This document shows, piece after piece, positions 31,611 to 45,539 of a DNA stretch of 64,000 nt. The translations under genes were made by a program, and so were the position numbers. Numbering within the stretch: the first letter of the stretch is position 1; each line of letters starts with the position of its first letter. The stretch lies in assembly GCA_012295275.1 (NCBI GenBank), contig CM022671.1:34204183-34268182 (forward strand), in the 5' to 3' direction. The notes beneath the pieces are model-generated. The model had not been told where the DNA came from. It saw only the letters and a list, made by a program, of their open reading frames with translations, and made no database searches. This stretch comes from Chrysomallon squamiferum. Its lineage: Eukaryota > Mollusca > Gastropoda > Neomphalida > Peltospiridae.

Positions 31611-31794
31611 TTGTACTCGTATAAACCAAAATTTACTAGCTAACTTCTGCACCAACGCAAGTCTGAAAATTCTCTTAACCGCAGATGCTGCAGGAAGTTT
31701 AAAATTTGCTTCGACAATTGATTACGTGCTTGATAAAACAGGGAAGAAAACAATAATAATAATAATTTCACGGTCTCTGATTAGCATATAACTA

Positions 31795-31885
31795 GTGCAC
31801 TGGAACCGAAGACGGGAATCGATCCCGAATCGATTGCCGCGACAAGGCAAGCGAGATGTTTTGACCCTTTTTACACCAGAGCTGT
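31795..31885 (-). mobile_element. tRNA-derived SINE head or tRNA pseudogene
   Basis: The minus strand folds into a perfect anticodon arm (TTGCC, loop TTGTCGC, GGCAA; 31850-31834), a 5-nt variable loop and a T-arm around GGGATCGATTCCC. A seven-base 3' acceptor and CCA (31803-31801) follow. The matching 5' acceptor strand is missing, so it is not a working tRNA. (ATT)n lies just beyond the 3' end on the same strand. Confidence 0.5.
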
Positions 31886-31889
31886 CGAA

Positions 31890-32110
31890 CTGTTATGAAA
31901 TAGGACAACATCGTGCTCCGGGACTGACAGCTACTCTGAGTTGTACGTCATTTCATCTCTTCCTGGCTGGCTGCTTCCACACAAAGCCAAATAAAACACT
32001 GACCCAACCACACAACGCCTTTTGAAGAGACCGTGCTAGACATTTTCACATTTCACAATATTACTGTTACTACTGCTATTTGTTATTGTTGTTTACACAT
32101 GTGTGCATGC

Positions 32111-32192
<82 letters not shown>

Positions 32193-32945
32193 TACATATA
32201 TAATACATAAATACATACATACATACGTACGTAGACTTACATACATATATGTATATAGAAACACACACACACTCACATATATATATATTATTCATAATTA
32301 TATACATATGTACTCAATTATTCATTTATAATTATAAATAAAACGAACCAAACAAAAAAAAAAAAAAAAAAAAAAAAGAAAACAAGAAATAACGACAAAC
32401 AAAAAAATCCATAACCAACCAACCAACCAAATAAACAAACAAACAAACCCCTCCCCGAAAAAAAAAAAAAAAAAAAAAGAAAAAAAAGAAAAGAAAGAAA
32501 AAAAGAAAAAAAAAACGTAAGAAAGAAAGAAAAAATTAACAACAAAAGCAAAATGTCAAGTACGGACAGAGACCAACAACTGGACAAACAATATAAAGAA
32601 GAAAAATAAATAAATAAAACCAGACACTTACCCAGCACTTTTACTTTATCCCAAAGTGAATTAAATAGCTCGGTCCTCTTTTACTATGTCCTGCAAGAAA
32701 AACTGGTACTGAAAGACTACAGTAATCTGGTAAGAGAAAACTCCAAACTATCGATCACTTCTCCAAGCCAATCGCAGTGCAGTCCAAGGTTTCACCGTCA
32801 GCCGTAAGATTAACGCCATGAATTACACGATGCGCCAGCGGGCAGCGTGGAATTCAGTTGTTTTACAACATTACCTGTTGCTTTTAATCTCCATTTATGT
32901 GTTCTTGTTATCTCCCATTTAACTGTCGTCCACAGTTTGTTTTAA
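31890..32945. other. No gene seen
   Basis: (TA)n of about 65 bp at 32117-32181, A-rich sequence at 32355-32640 with a 22-base A-run, and a balanced patch at 32760-32870 opening only a 35-codon frame. Confidence 0.55.
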
Positions 32946-32959
32946 TTAGTGATCGGGTG

Positions 32960-33090
<131 letters not shown>

Positions 33091-33292
33091 CACTCTCTCT
33101 GTCAGACTAATTAAATCATTCTCGATTTTCTCTCTCTCTGATTCAGCTTTTTTTTTGGTGTGTGGACAGACACACACATATATAAAGAGCCAGATAGATA
33201 CTCACACACACACACACATAAGTAAGATATACATTCTTACACAGACAGTGAAAGAGAGAACGAGAGCAAACATGACAGAGAGAGAAAAAAAG

Positions 33293-33294
<2 letters not shown>

Positions 33295-33354
<60 letters not shown>
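33295..33354. repeat. (GA)n microsatellite
   Basis: About 60 bp of GA, opposite in polarity to the (TC)n 240 bp upstream, so the two arms could fold back. Confidence 0.98.
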
Positions 33355-33359
<5 letters not shown>

Positions 33360-33514
33360 ACAGAATTAATAGGAATATTCTCCGTAGTTATTTCCAAAAC
33401 GGCGTATTAACTAGACGACTGAAATGTCTCAAACAATTTATCGGTAGACGTAAATCGTTATTACACAAAGTATTATGCTCGTAATTGTCAATACAGTTTT
33501 GTTATCGCAACAAC

Positions 33515-33566
33515 TGACGTCAACATGGATCCATTTGTCGAAGATAAGACGCTGAATTTAATACTG
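33515..33566 (+). promoter_or_regulatory. CRE palindrome followed by first-exon-like ORF
   Basis: TGACGTCA (33515-33522) is followed three bases later by an ATG with A at -3 and G at +4. The frame reads MDPFVEDKTLNLIL and meets a GTAATG donor at 33567. No downstream partner exon found. Confidence 0.25.
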
Positions 33567-33769
33567 GTAATGTTGTTCTCAAATTCCTTTAATTTTTTAA
33601 AATTTGTATTCTTCTGAAAATACTACATCACATAATTGCATTCTTAACTTTGATGTTGCTGTCAGACGACAATATCTGAAAGGGACAGAAAAATATTATT
33701 TTTTACTTTCTTTTTTTTTTTGAGTCTGTCTGTCTCTTTTTTGTGTGTGCCTCTCTGTTTCTCCCCTTC

Positions 33770-34190
<421 letters not shown>

Positions 34191-36198
34191 TATTGATTTG
34201 CTTAGAGTTAATAATTACAATTTACGGAAGCAAAGATAATATTTTTTATTTGGTAGAACACCGACAGGACTAGCTAAATAAAAAAAGAATTAAAAAAAAT
34301 ATTAAAGTATTCTCACGGCACGATTTAAATTCTTTAGGCATACTGATACAAATTTTCACATTCCCCCGCTGTATCTACGTATGTGAGTATGTGTTTGTGT
34401 GTCCATGTCTACGTGAACTGTCGGTATGACAGTTAACATGCACTGCTTTTTATACAGCCACATGATGTATTAAGTATTTTCCAAATCTTTGATTTTGGTA
34501 TAATGTGCAAATCTGTTTGTGTGCCCACGTTCAGATTAACGCCTGAAGTTCAAACCAGTATGTAAATATCGAGTTACACAACGTTTATTGGTTTTGTGTT
34601 GTTAATACAGCTTCTATCATACATAACATGTCAAAACTTATAACTTAAATTGAGCACTGTTTAGCAATCGATCGACTGGGCACACGAACACACAAATGCT
34701 CATGCATGCATACACATATATACACATTTATACATACATACATATACACACACATACACATATATACACACACACACACACACACATACATACGTGCACA
34801 CACACACATACATACGTGCACACACACACGTATATATACATACAGATACATACAGACACATACATACATACATATATACATATATTCTGGCTACAATCCT
34901 TAAAAACATCGTTGTCATCATCATTATTATCATTATTACATAATTATAGCAACGTAGTTGTTATTAAAATAAAACGTTTCGCGGTAATTAAAAGAATTAC
35001 GGCAATGTTCTTGATGATTACTGATAACACATGCAAACTTTATTAGTAGTAAACCTTAGGTACCTATCAAAAGGAAATACTAGTAGTTGATCTGCATGCT
35101 TTGAATGACGTAACAATGACGGTATAAGTGTGTCAGACATCGGATGTAGTATTTTACATAGTACATTCCTCTTAAGTCAACTATCCGTTAAGATTGTCCA
35201 ATTAACCCACAAGCACAGCGCACAATAAAAATGTCACTTCTTGTGTAGAAAGCCGGCAAGACTGAATTTAATAATTATTATTCCGCTCAACGCATTCAGT
35301 AATTTTATTTTTAAATCAGTAAAAGTCCTAGAGGAATAATTATGCGTCTCTGTCTGGCTTCCTGTCTCTCTGTCTGTCTGTCTCTGTCTGTCTGTCTCTC
35401 TCGCTCTCTTTCTGTCTGTATGTCTGTCTTTCTCCCACTCGCTGCCTAGCTGTCACTGACACTCTCTCTCTTTCTGTCTGTCTATCTGTCTGTCTGTCTT
35501 TCTCCCTTTTTCCCTCCATCTGACTATCTGTCAGCCTGTCCACTCCCTCCTTTCCTTCGTGTTCCCTCTCTTTTTATATTTTATCCCGCTTTCCCATTCA
35601 CTCCCTCCGCCTCTCTCTGTCACTAACCTTCTGTCTTTCCTTCACTGACTCATCCTCACCCCGCCTCTCTCTCTCACTTTCCCTCCCTACCTCACTGCCT
35701 CCCTCATTCTATCTCTCTCTCTCTCTCTCAGCTATAAAAGTAACTTTACATAATATCCTCGAGCTAATCCGATGAACTGCAGGTGACTGCACTAGCAGTG
35801 TCACTGACCTAATCACACTGCCAGCAGCCATGTTTCAAAAATAAAATTATATTAAAATAATAATGGATGATAATCTAAGACAGTCGCTGCATTTATTGGC
35901 ATCGGTCATGCACTTCGTTTGATGTCAGGAGCCCGACTGTCGGCACAATAGCCACGAACTAAAAATAACAACAACAACAACAACAACAACAACAAAAAAA
36001 AAAAAAAAATAAAATAAAATAAAAAAAAAGAAAGAAGAAGAAGATAATAATAATAATACTAAAATTCAATTATAACGGCGAACTGCAATAATATCCTTTA
36101 GGAAGCCATAATTATTAGTATTTTTTTTTTTTTTTAATTCCAATTTATTGATTATATTTTAAATTTTGGTTCATTTATTTATTATTATTATTTTGTTA

Positions 36199-36295
<97 letters not shown>

Positions 36296-36540
36296 ATTAT
36301 TCTTATTATTATCATTTAAGACATCGCCTATTTCTAATTTTTTTGTCTACAGAAATACCACAGTCGAACGTACATAATTTCACATATTAATAAAAAAAAA
36401 AATAATAATAAAATAAAAAAATAAATTATTATTTTCTTAACATATGACTATAACAATACATTTAGCTGAGCTGGCTTTCAATAAAAAAGGTCATTTGTGT
36501 TTTTGTTTTTTTTACATTCTGGACTTATAAGTAATTAGCT
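34191..36540. other. No gene seen
   Basis: CA/CATA tract at 34735-34880, TC/TGTC-rich sequence at 35345-35730, (AAC)n-A-rich sequence at 35968-36060, (TTA)n-(TTG)n at 36178-36315. Confidence 0.6.
35729..35830 (+). promoter_or_regulatory. TATA-like patch
   Basis: GCTATAAAAG directly follows a (TC)n tract. An ATG in a good context (CAGCCATGT) lies about 100 bp on but opens only four codons. Weak. Confidence 0.15.
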
Positions 36541-36780
36541 AGCTCCAGACTGTGAAGAGTTTGTGACAGCTTCAGTTTGTGAAGACTTAGCGACAGATAC
36601 AGTTTCTTGTGAAAGTCGTTTTCCATTAAATTTTTCATTTCGTTATTGCTTTTCACAGTTTGGTGTCGCGTCACATCTTCGTTATTTTCATCACCGTCCT
36701 ACGTCATCTGTTTATTGACGTCACATCTTTATAATTTTTTATCACCGTCCTACGTCATCTGTTTAATTACGTCACTGAAG
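36541..36780. repeat. Tandem CRE-bearing duplication
   Basis: ATCACCGTCCTACGTCATCTGTTTA with a flanking ACGTCAC occurs twice about 53 bp apart. A full TGACGTCA palindrome lies at 36716-36723. A neighbouring block near 36545-36610 repeats a CAGTTTGTGAAGA-like phrase. Confidence 0.7.
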
Positions 36781-36834
36781 ATATAGCTCGTAAGTAACGA
36801 TGGTGATCGTATTATGTTGCATTTACTCCTATCC

Positions 36835-36961
36835 ATGTACGTACATGCATACTTACATATGCATACATACAAGCATACCATATATATATATATATATGCA
36901 TGCATAGATATAAATACACATATATACATATGCATACACAGATACATACATACATACATAT

Positions 36962-37021
<60 letters not shown>

Positions 37022-37046
37022 GTATGACTGTCTACCTGTCTATTTA

Positions 37047-37087
<41 letters not shown>

Positions 37088-37096
37088 GTCTGTCTC

Positions 37097-37129
<33 letters not shown>

Positions 37130-37235
37130 ATATATATTTATTTGTCTGTCTGTCTATATATCAGTCTGTTTATCTATCTAATCTGTCTATCTGTTTAGGC
37201 GTCCAGCTATCCGTCCATCCATCTATTAGTCTATC
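36835..37235. repeat. (CATA)/(TA)n/(TCTA)n/(TGTC)n complex
   Basis: Includes about 50 bp of pure TA (36970-37019) and about 35 bp of TCTA. Confidence 0.97.
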
Positions 37236-38429
37236 TGGCTATATTATGGGTACGTGTGTGGCTTTTTATTTTATATACTTTTGTGTGTTTTGTGTGTATG
37301 TGTGTGTGTGTATGCATTTATATATTCATGTATGTACATAACAAAAGATGTACGTAACAAAGAACAGGTTATTGACCATTTGACCCATCTTTAGCAAGAT
37401 TGAAGTGGGTTTTAACAAATCTCTTCAGTGGACATATATTAATTAAATTCATCGACAGCCGTTCGAAGAGTACATCAGTCTGAGACATGTTTGCAAATGA
37501 ATACAGTCTCACCTGTTTTGTTCATTACATTACATTATCGCCTCCTGGTCTCCATGCAATTAGCTGTCCAGTTCGTTAGTTTTCGTAACCTAACGATTTT
37601 CAAAATCTCGTCAGCCAGCTGAAACAGAAATTAATTGTACATAGGAGCAGACAGGTTCATTTGAAGAAGAAAAAAACACACTTTCTAACGTGTTTGGTTT
37701 GTTTAATACTTACACGCAAAATCTATTCCGTTCTCACGTAATAAAACAGAGAAAAAAACGCGTAGAGTTCTTGGAGAAGAATATCGCTGCTATGCTACGA
37801 TAGACTGGTAGACTCTGATAGTTTCTAAAGAAACAGGCCCTCCGCGATTACTGAAATTTTCTGTTTTATCTTCTTTTGTTTTCTCTCTCTCTTTTTCTTT
37901 ATTATTATTTTGAAATGTTTTGTTGTTGAATTATTAAAATAAAAAGTTGTATTATTGATAGTTACATCAGCTTTTTGCTGATGAACAAGCAAGTAAAAAG
38001 TATATACAAAAAAAAAAAAAATCCCCGAATCTCCCCCAAAAAGCCATACACAAACCGCTCAAAAAAAAAAAAAAATAACCCACAAAACAAAACAAGAGAA
38101 ACAAAATTTTAAGAAGAAAAAAAAAAAAAGAAAGATGCATAATGGAAATTATTTTTAAAGATATATATTATCTCGGTAAAGAAATCATACATACCAACAC
38201 AGACACAGACACACACACGCAGATACAATCACACATATAAACACATATTTAGACACATATAGACACAGATTATAAGTCAAATAAATTATAAAAAAAAAAA
38301 TGAAAAAGATAATTTCCTTTATTATTATTATTTTTATTTTTATTTTTTGTTTTTGTTTTTGATGACGGAATGGTCATCACTAGGCATCACTAATTAAGCT
38401 AAATCAGCTTCTTCAGAAATCTACCAAGA
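37236..38429. other. No gene seen
   Basis: Balanced patch at 37360-37640 without a useful frame, then A-rich sequence with short CA and ATT tracts. Confidence 0.5.
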
Positions 38430-38690
38430 TCATTAACATATCATCTCATTTACATATCATCTCATTAACATATCATCTCATTAACATATCATCTCATTTA
38501 CATATCATCTCATTAACGTATCATCTCATTAACATATCACCTCATTTACATTTCATCTCATTAACATATCATCTCATTTACATATCATCTCATTTTACAT
38601 ATCATCTCATTAACCTATAATCTCATTTACTTATCATCTCATTTACATATCATCTCATTTACATACCATTCCATTAACATAACATAACTG
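38430..38690. repeat. 16-bp tandem repeat (CATATCATCTCATTAA-like)
   Basis: About 15 imperfect copies alternate between ATTAA and ATTTA junctions. No gene is nearby. Confidence 0.93.
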
Positions 38691-38864
38691 CAAACGGGAA
38701 GTGCAGTCCATGAAATGACGTAATTTAATATTTTTTCCATATTTTATTATTACGCAATCAAACACAGGATATTTGTACAACATTTCGTAATTGTCATCAG
38801 GTAGATGTCGTCTATAATATCCGATAATATCCTTCGTTGTCATTTCTTGTAAGCATGAACAATG
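38655..38864 (-). other. Unassigned ORF of about 65 codons
   Basis: The minus strand reads MTTKDIIGYYRRHLPDDNYE and MLYKYPVFDCVIIKYGKN onwards. The amino-acid mix is protein-like and an AG precedes it, but I recognise no family. Its end runs into the 16-bp array. Chance is quite possible at this length. Confidence 0.15.
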
Positions 38865-38989
38865 CTGAGATCACGGCGATGAATAGTCTCAGTTTGTGTT
38901 GTTGATGAGTACGCGTAAAAAACGTAGGTCTTGTAAACACAATTTAATTATCTGCTAATCAGGTATGTTTATATTGCAAAACATTGTTA

Positions 38990-39080
38990 ATTGGCAGCAC
39001 GGTGTTGGTGTTCTGGTCAAAACAAGGATCGGAGGTTTCACGGTTCAATCCTCTTTGGGTATTTCGCCTACTGTGCAGCT
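38990..39080 (+). mobile_element. tRNA-like SINE relic next to (TC)n
   Basis: GGTTCAATCC (39042-39051) is a good B-box, and TTGGTGTTCTGGTC is a weak A-box 37 bp earlier. The phrase CCTCTTTG(G/A) after the B-box also follows the B-box of the 3.2-kb relic. A (TC)n tract of about 160 bp starts 45 bp further on. Confidence 0.45.
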
Positions 39081-39093
39081 TTGACACTTAAAT

Positions 39094-39257
<164 letters not shown>

Positions 39258-39414
39258 GAAATGAAACTGTTCAATATTTGGTTGAAAAAAAAAAAAAAAA
39301 AATTAATAAATTCTAAAGATATTGACGAAATTCTTAAATTACAATAATTGGATTTTGAGATTCTTTCTTTTCTTCTTTTCCTTTGTTTTTATAAAACATT
39401 GACATATACTTGAC

Positions 39415-39566
39415 AACTAACTAGTTCTCTAAGACTTTAACAAGTTCTCGACAACTAACTAGTTCTCTAACACTTTAACAAGTTCTCGACAACTAACTAG
39501 TTCTCTAACACTTTAACAAGTTCTCGACAATTAACTAGTTCTCTAACACTTTAACAAGTTCTCGAC
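39415..39566. repeat. 38-bp tandem repeat, 4 copies
   Basis: The unit begins AACTAACTAGTTCTCTAACA and ends AGTTCTCGAC. The four copies differ at only one or two positions. Confidence 0.95.
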
Positions 39567-39569
39567 AAT

Positions 39570-40071
39570 TAACCCGCACAGGTCTACACTAAGATGTTAA
39601 CTAAAATTAGCCACTTACATGATAGTGAAATGGAAACAATGCTTCCTTTGCGTGAATAGAAGACACATTTTAATTGTACGCTGGAGACTGAAAAGGATGA
39701 TTCGTCGAGAAAAATCTTTGTTTTTCTTTGTGATGAATTATTTATTTTTAAAGTCTATTTGTAGATAACATGATTAACTAATGGATTTCCTTTTATATCT
39801 CTCGTGTGAAAGAAAAGAAACAGACACGAAATCACAAAGCCTGAGCAAAAACTACCTTCACGACTGAGATTCTGTATGGATTATATTTTGTTGTCAACGA
39901 AGTTTTATTAATAATGGACATAAGACAAAGTAATTATGTTATCGCATCTTTTCTAGCCTGGAATACGAGTTTAGTTTATGATATTTCCTTTTAAAAGATT
40001 TTATTTTGTGAATGGAAAATTTCTGAACAGATTTCATTGGCTACCTGATCAAGAATTACTGAAAGAGAGCG

Positions 40072-40103
<32 letters not shown>

Positions 40104-41388
40104 AAAAAGAACAACAATCATTCTAGAAACCCCCCCCCAAAAAACAAACAACCAACAAACATATACCGTGACCTTTATTTATCAACCCTTAAGCTTCATA
40201 ATTAGAATCTTTATTATATATGATATTATTGTAAAAGCTAAATTAATTTACTAAAGAAATCTTTCCTTACATAACCACCTTTCATCTTAAGTATGTAATA
40301 CCAGCCTGATATACAATATACATATATTCATATGGAAAGCTTATTTATAAAAAATACTCTTTATTCAGTTTTAAGGAAAACTCAACAGTTAAAAACTAAA
40401 CAACCTAAAATGGATGAAACCCTTTTTTTTAACTATCGATAACAATTCAGTGGTCTTTTATCGTCAGATGTTAGCGACTTTGTAATTAAATAGGTTTGTC
40501 GTTCTGAAGTAACGGTTAATCATTACCTGCCAGTCACAACATTAAGTTTAACTATGGCAAAAATGGATCTTGGGACTCAGGCAAATGAGCTTCTCACATA
40601 TTTGTATATATTTGTCTGTGTGTTTGTCTGTGTTTGTATTTGATACGTATATATATATATATATATACTAATGTGTCTATTCAGGACACCAGATTCATTA
40701 CTTACAACAATATATATATATATATCTTAAATAAAAGTCACAGACGTCAGATTTGTCTAGTATTACACATATCACATAACTGCTTACTTCTCAGAAATGT
40801 AGAACATCTAATTATTTTCTTACCGCAGTTTATACAGACAAAAAAAAAAAAATTCTTGATTTCTTTACATTACCAGTCGGCTTCACCTTGAACTGATTGT
40901 AGGAAATCAAATTATCCGACTGAAACCCAGACATAATAAACACACTAAACGATTCTTCGTTCACCTATACTGATGGAACAAAGTGACAAGCATGCATTTA
41001 CACTTGGAAAAAAACAGCGAATTAAACGCACATTAAAAATAAATGAGAGGCCAAGATGGAGTCGCTTTTGCACACGTACATTCGATGATAAGAAAATAAC
41101 ATTCTGTATCAGACGTAGGCATCCTTTTTTTTTTTTTTTTTAGAGATGAGGACCGCAGTACAAATGAAACTTTATTTTCATTGCGAAATTACGCGAAACA
41201 TTCACAAAGCATGACTAACCTAAATCTAATCTGTGTACTTTTGAATTATTTATTTATTTACTTGCTTATTTATTATAATAATTATTATTGTTGTTATTGC
41301 TATTATCTATTTATTTATTTATTTTAATTTTATTTTTTCATTTATTATTATTTTTATTTTATTTTTTTATTTTATTTATTTTTTTTAT

Positions 41389-41454
<66 letters not shown>

Positions 41455-41640
41455 TTTATTTTGAAGTCCAGACGTAGTTAATGACAAAGTGTAACAAACA
41501 TAAGAACAAAATTTAAAAATATCTCGGTTTCGACATATTTTTCCGATCTTGATCAGGGCAGGACGATTTGCTTTACAGTTGTTTTTTTTTCTAGTGTTGT
41601 CAGAAAAACGTAACTAACAGAATCAGATACTTCCGCATAA
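39570..41640. other. No gene seen
   Basis: A-run at 40073-40100, short TA tracts at 40650 and 40712, (TTTA)/(TTA)n at 41240-41460. Confidence 0.55.
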
Positions 41641-41645
41641 GTGTC

Positions 41646-41692
41646 ATACCGCCATTTACTGTAGCGAGTCAAAATGGCGGCGTTGAAATGTA
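41646..41692 (+). promoter_or_regulatory. YY1-like sites with ATG and donor
   Basis: CAAAATGGCGGC (about 41670-41681) matches the YY1 core that often overlaps start codons of housekeeping genes. An inverted ACCGCCATTT lies about 20 bp upstream. The ATG reads MAALK and meets a GTAAGA donor at 41690. It could be a distal first exon (Cdk5 starts 7 kb downstream) or chance. Confidence 0.25.
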
Positions 41693-41699
41693 AGATTAT

Positions 41700-42074
41700 T
41701 TTATTTTAGCTATTAAAAGTATGCTCGTAAATACACTTTACTGAGATGAAAAAGAAAAAAAAAAAAAAAAGATATCAATTTAATAGTACGACGGTTGCCA
41801 AGGAACAACACGTCATGGAATCAATCTTTAAACGGTTTATTTTGCTTTTGATCACGCAGTTTGCCTTCCCAGCGATGCATCGTAGTCTGTTGAATAATTT
41901 TCCTGACTGTTATTGTCATTATCGTCATCATCATAATCATTATCGTTATGAAATTTATCATTTTTGTTATTACTATAACCATCATCATCACTTTAATAAT
42001 ATTATTATTATTATTATTATCATTATTAAGATTATTATTAGCAATAGTAGTAGTAGTATCATCATAATTATCAC

Positions 42075-42117
<43 letters not shown>

Positions 42118-42534
42118 ACAACTCTTACAATATAAAAATGGGATTAAATATTCAGACGCGTTATTACGTTTTCAGGAAATAAATGATCTGAATAGGGTTA
42201 TTACGAAATCGTAGTAGTATAAAAATGTCCCCACAAATCCCGCAGGAAAGTGAAACCAGTGAAATACGTTTGTCTGAAGAGTTTAAGAGTTAATTAAAAT
42301 GTGTGAAACATCAAACACGCAGGTCAGACTGATTTGCTGTGTAACTCTGTCTTTAGTTCTTGTGTGATACAGAGAAAGATCACTCAGATCAGTCATATCA
42401 AAGAGGCACTGGCATCGCGAAGAGTCTACTCAGAGTCCAAGAGTATGTGTGTCTGGGCGTCAATATAAACTGACATTCCGATATCTAGCACACTAATGAA
42501 AGGACTGTATATAATGATCTATTATTTGTCAAAA

Positions 42535-42575
<41 letters not shown>

Positions 42576-43104
42576 AGAAAAAGAAAAAAAAATGATATAA
42601 TAAAAACCACTAATAAATAAATATATTAAAAAAATAATAATAAATAAATAAATAAATTAATACATATATTTAAATGGAAATAAAGAAAAATCAATGAACA
42701 AATAACAATGATATAATAACTCTCATACGATTTACATCCTAATTTCTCAACAGCAGCAGAGGAAAACGTAGGCTCATTCCCGTCCTGTCTGTGCTTTGTA
42801 GTTTGTGATCCTCAGAATGTGTTATTAATTATTATTATTATTTTTTAAGTCTTCATGGAGTGTCAACATGTAGGCGGCACATCCTGTTTATCTTGTCTTA
42901 GCACTGAAATACTGAAAGGCAAGAACCAGTCTGTAGCAGTAGATTCCACGGAGGATCTGTGACGTAAAGGATCTGTGACTGATATCGTCAATATTTAAAA
43001 ATCCACCACAGTTTGTTGGTATATATAAATAGGGGTTTTAGAATGCCTTTGTTTGTATATCGTGGTTATTAATAGGGGAAGGAGGTTGAAAATTATAATA
43101 ACAG

Positions 43105-43160
<56 letters not shown>

Positions 43161-43223
43161 ACAAATAGTTTTTAAATATTATAAATAGAATAATAATAAT
43201 AATAAAAAAAACCCTCATCAAAA

Positions 43224-43259
<36 letters not shown>

Positions 43260-44036
43260 AAACAAAAAAACCGCACAGAAACAACAACAAAAATCTTGAT
43301 TGACAAAAATATTAAGAAGTATTGTGTTGATTTATATGTGTATAAAATTACATGGAAGATTATTTCTTGTGTAAATTATTTTAAAGTGAGGTAAAAAAAA
43401 AAGAAAGAAAAGGAGTCAGAAAAAAGGAAACATAAATCAACGTAGAGTCGCGCCTAAACTTGAGTGACAAACACATATTTAATAAAACTTATTATAAATT
43501 ATAACCGTTATATTTTTTAACATTTTTTCAGCATATTTAACATTTTTTTATTTAATACATACATATTGCTTAAGACAAAATATATTTAAGACAAACCCCC
43601 TTTTATAATATTATTTTTATACAGAGTTAACAAAGGTTGTTAATATATTCTGCCAAATTAATAAATTGCTTCGCTCCAATTTCATTTAAAATTCAATTCT
43701 AAATTTTCAAAATTCATTTATTATTATTATTATTATTCATCTTTAGTTTTCTATAAATCTAATCTGTCGTTTAAGTAATTAACTATGTTTATCAGTTAGA
43801 CGTGAATGTCCTAAATTCGCTGTGTAAATTTTATGAGTCTGCAACATATTTACAGTTTAGGACGTTATTTTCGTGGTAGATTTTATATGTAGCTATTTTC
43901 TTCTGTTTAACAGTTACGTAAGAAGTATTGATTATAAATATCCATGTATATAATTTATTTTAATGATGCATATAAATAATAATGGACTTTTTTTTAACAT
44001 ATAAAATGAACAATAAATAAGTAAAGTATATTTTAA

Positions 44037-44068
<32 letters not shown>

Positions 44069-45285
44069 TAGTAATAACAACAACAACATCAACAATAAAA
44101 ACAATGCATTAGATATAAAATATAAATATTAAAGTAGACAAATAATATAATATATTATATATAATTTTTAGACCATAAATGTTTTATATGCTATAATGAA
44201 AGATGGTTAATTTGAGTTATGTCCCTTTTGTTATAGTACAAAAAATTCGTCTGAGTGTAAATACAACTGTCGTAAATTATTTTATTTTTTTTCTATGGTT
44301 TTGGAGAATGTTTACAATAAAATAATAACACCGAATATTTAATGAAAATAGTAATAAAAAAATAACCCGAAATAATAATTATATTTATAAACTGGTGACG
44401 TTCGTTATTTTTCGGGTCACCTCGCTATAATCGGAATATCTCGTAATTTTTCATTTGTAATTATAGCTATTCCACATATAATAATAAATAAATAAATAAA
44501 TACTGGTTATCACTGGCTATTAGACAGGTTATGACGTCATCATCAATGGACACTAGTTTTGACCGGCGACGGGTATTTGATGAAATATAATAAACATAAA
44601 TTGAAATATTAGTTCACCGAATTATTCCTGGGACGGCAACAGTAAGTTTATTTATGGTAAGTATTTTTTATTAAAATAGCAAATAATATAGACACTAATA
44701 CTTATGGAGGTTGTTCGATACAATTTTATCTCTGAACTGATGGTTACCAAGAGGTAAGTTTCTGTGCGTCGTTATATCTGGAATGAAATGAGAGAAATAT
44801 TGTTTTGACGCACATTTTAATATTATAATAGTACAAATATAATATTCTCACCCAAAATACAACCAACATGAAAATAGACAGGTAAATATAAACATATTGA
44901 TAGTTGTGTAAATCGTAAGTGAACAAAAAAGAACGAGCAATGCCAAACAGTATCTATAAAAAACTAAATAAATAAATAAATAAATAATAATAATAGAAAA
45001 ATAATAATAAAAATACATAAAAATGAAGAGAAAAAAGAGGGAGAAACATTTATATAACAGAAACAAAAAACACAAAAAAATCAAGAAAATCAAACAATAA
45101 AAATATAAGTCACTTAACAAATTAAATTAAAAAAAAAAAAAAAAAAAAAAAACCAACAAAAAATTGAATATGCCAAAACTAATAGAATATACAAAATAAA
45201 ATACAAATATGAAAAAAAAGAAGAATCGATAAACATTAAGAATAACAATAAGGACAGAAGATAGAAGAAAAAGAAGAAACAAAAT

Positions 45286-45334
<49 letters not shown>

Positions 45335-45530
45335 GATACTAGAAATAATATATATATAAATAATAAAAAAATAAAATAAAATGGAGAAGATAAAAGAAAA
45401 ACAACACTGGACTTGTAAGTAGATTCAAATAACAACAACAACAAATATAATAAAATAATAATAAAAAAAAAATATTAATAACACTATAAATAAAATTTAT
45501 GATAAAATACAGATGTAAAAAAAAAAACAA
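41700..45530. other. AT-rich, no gene seen
   Basis: (ATT)n complex at 41990-42115, A(n)-(TA)n at 42532-42575, (TA)n at 43109-43153, an A-run at 43230-43257, (AAT)n at 44038-44068 and 45280-45332. A 22-codon ORF (MSPQIPQESETSEI...) at 42224-42292 has no known relative. Confidence 0.55.
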
Positions 45531-45539
45531 GAAGACAAA

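Noticed and set aside
31489-31791. 100-codon plus-strand frame with a Leu run
   Set aside because: The Leu run is (TTA)n, and the rest overlaps the probable SINE body on the other strand.
35729-35850. TATA box plus ATG as a gene start
   Set aside because: The ATG opens four codons only, with no donor in a useful place; kept only as a weak regulatory note.
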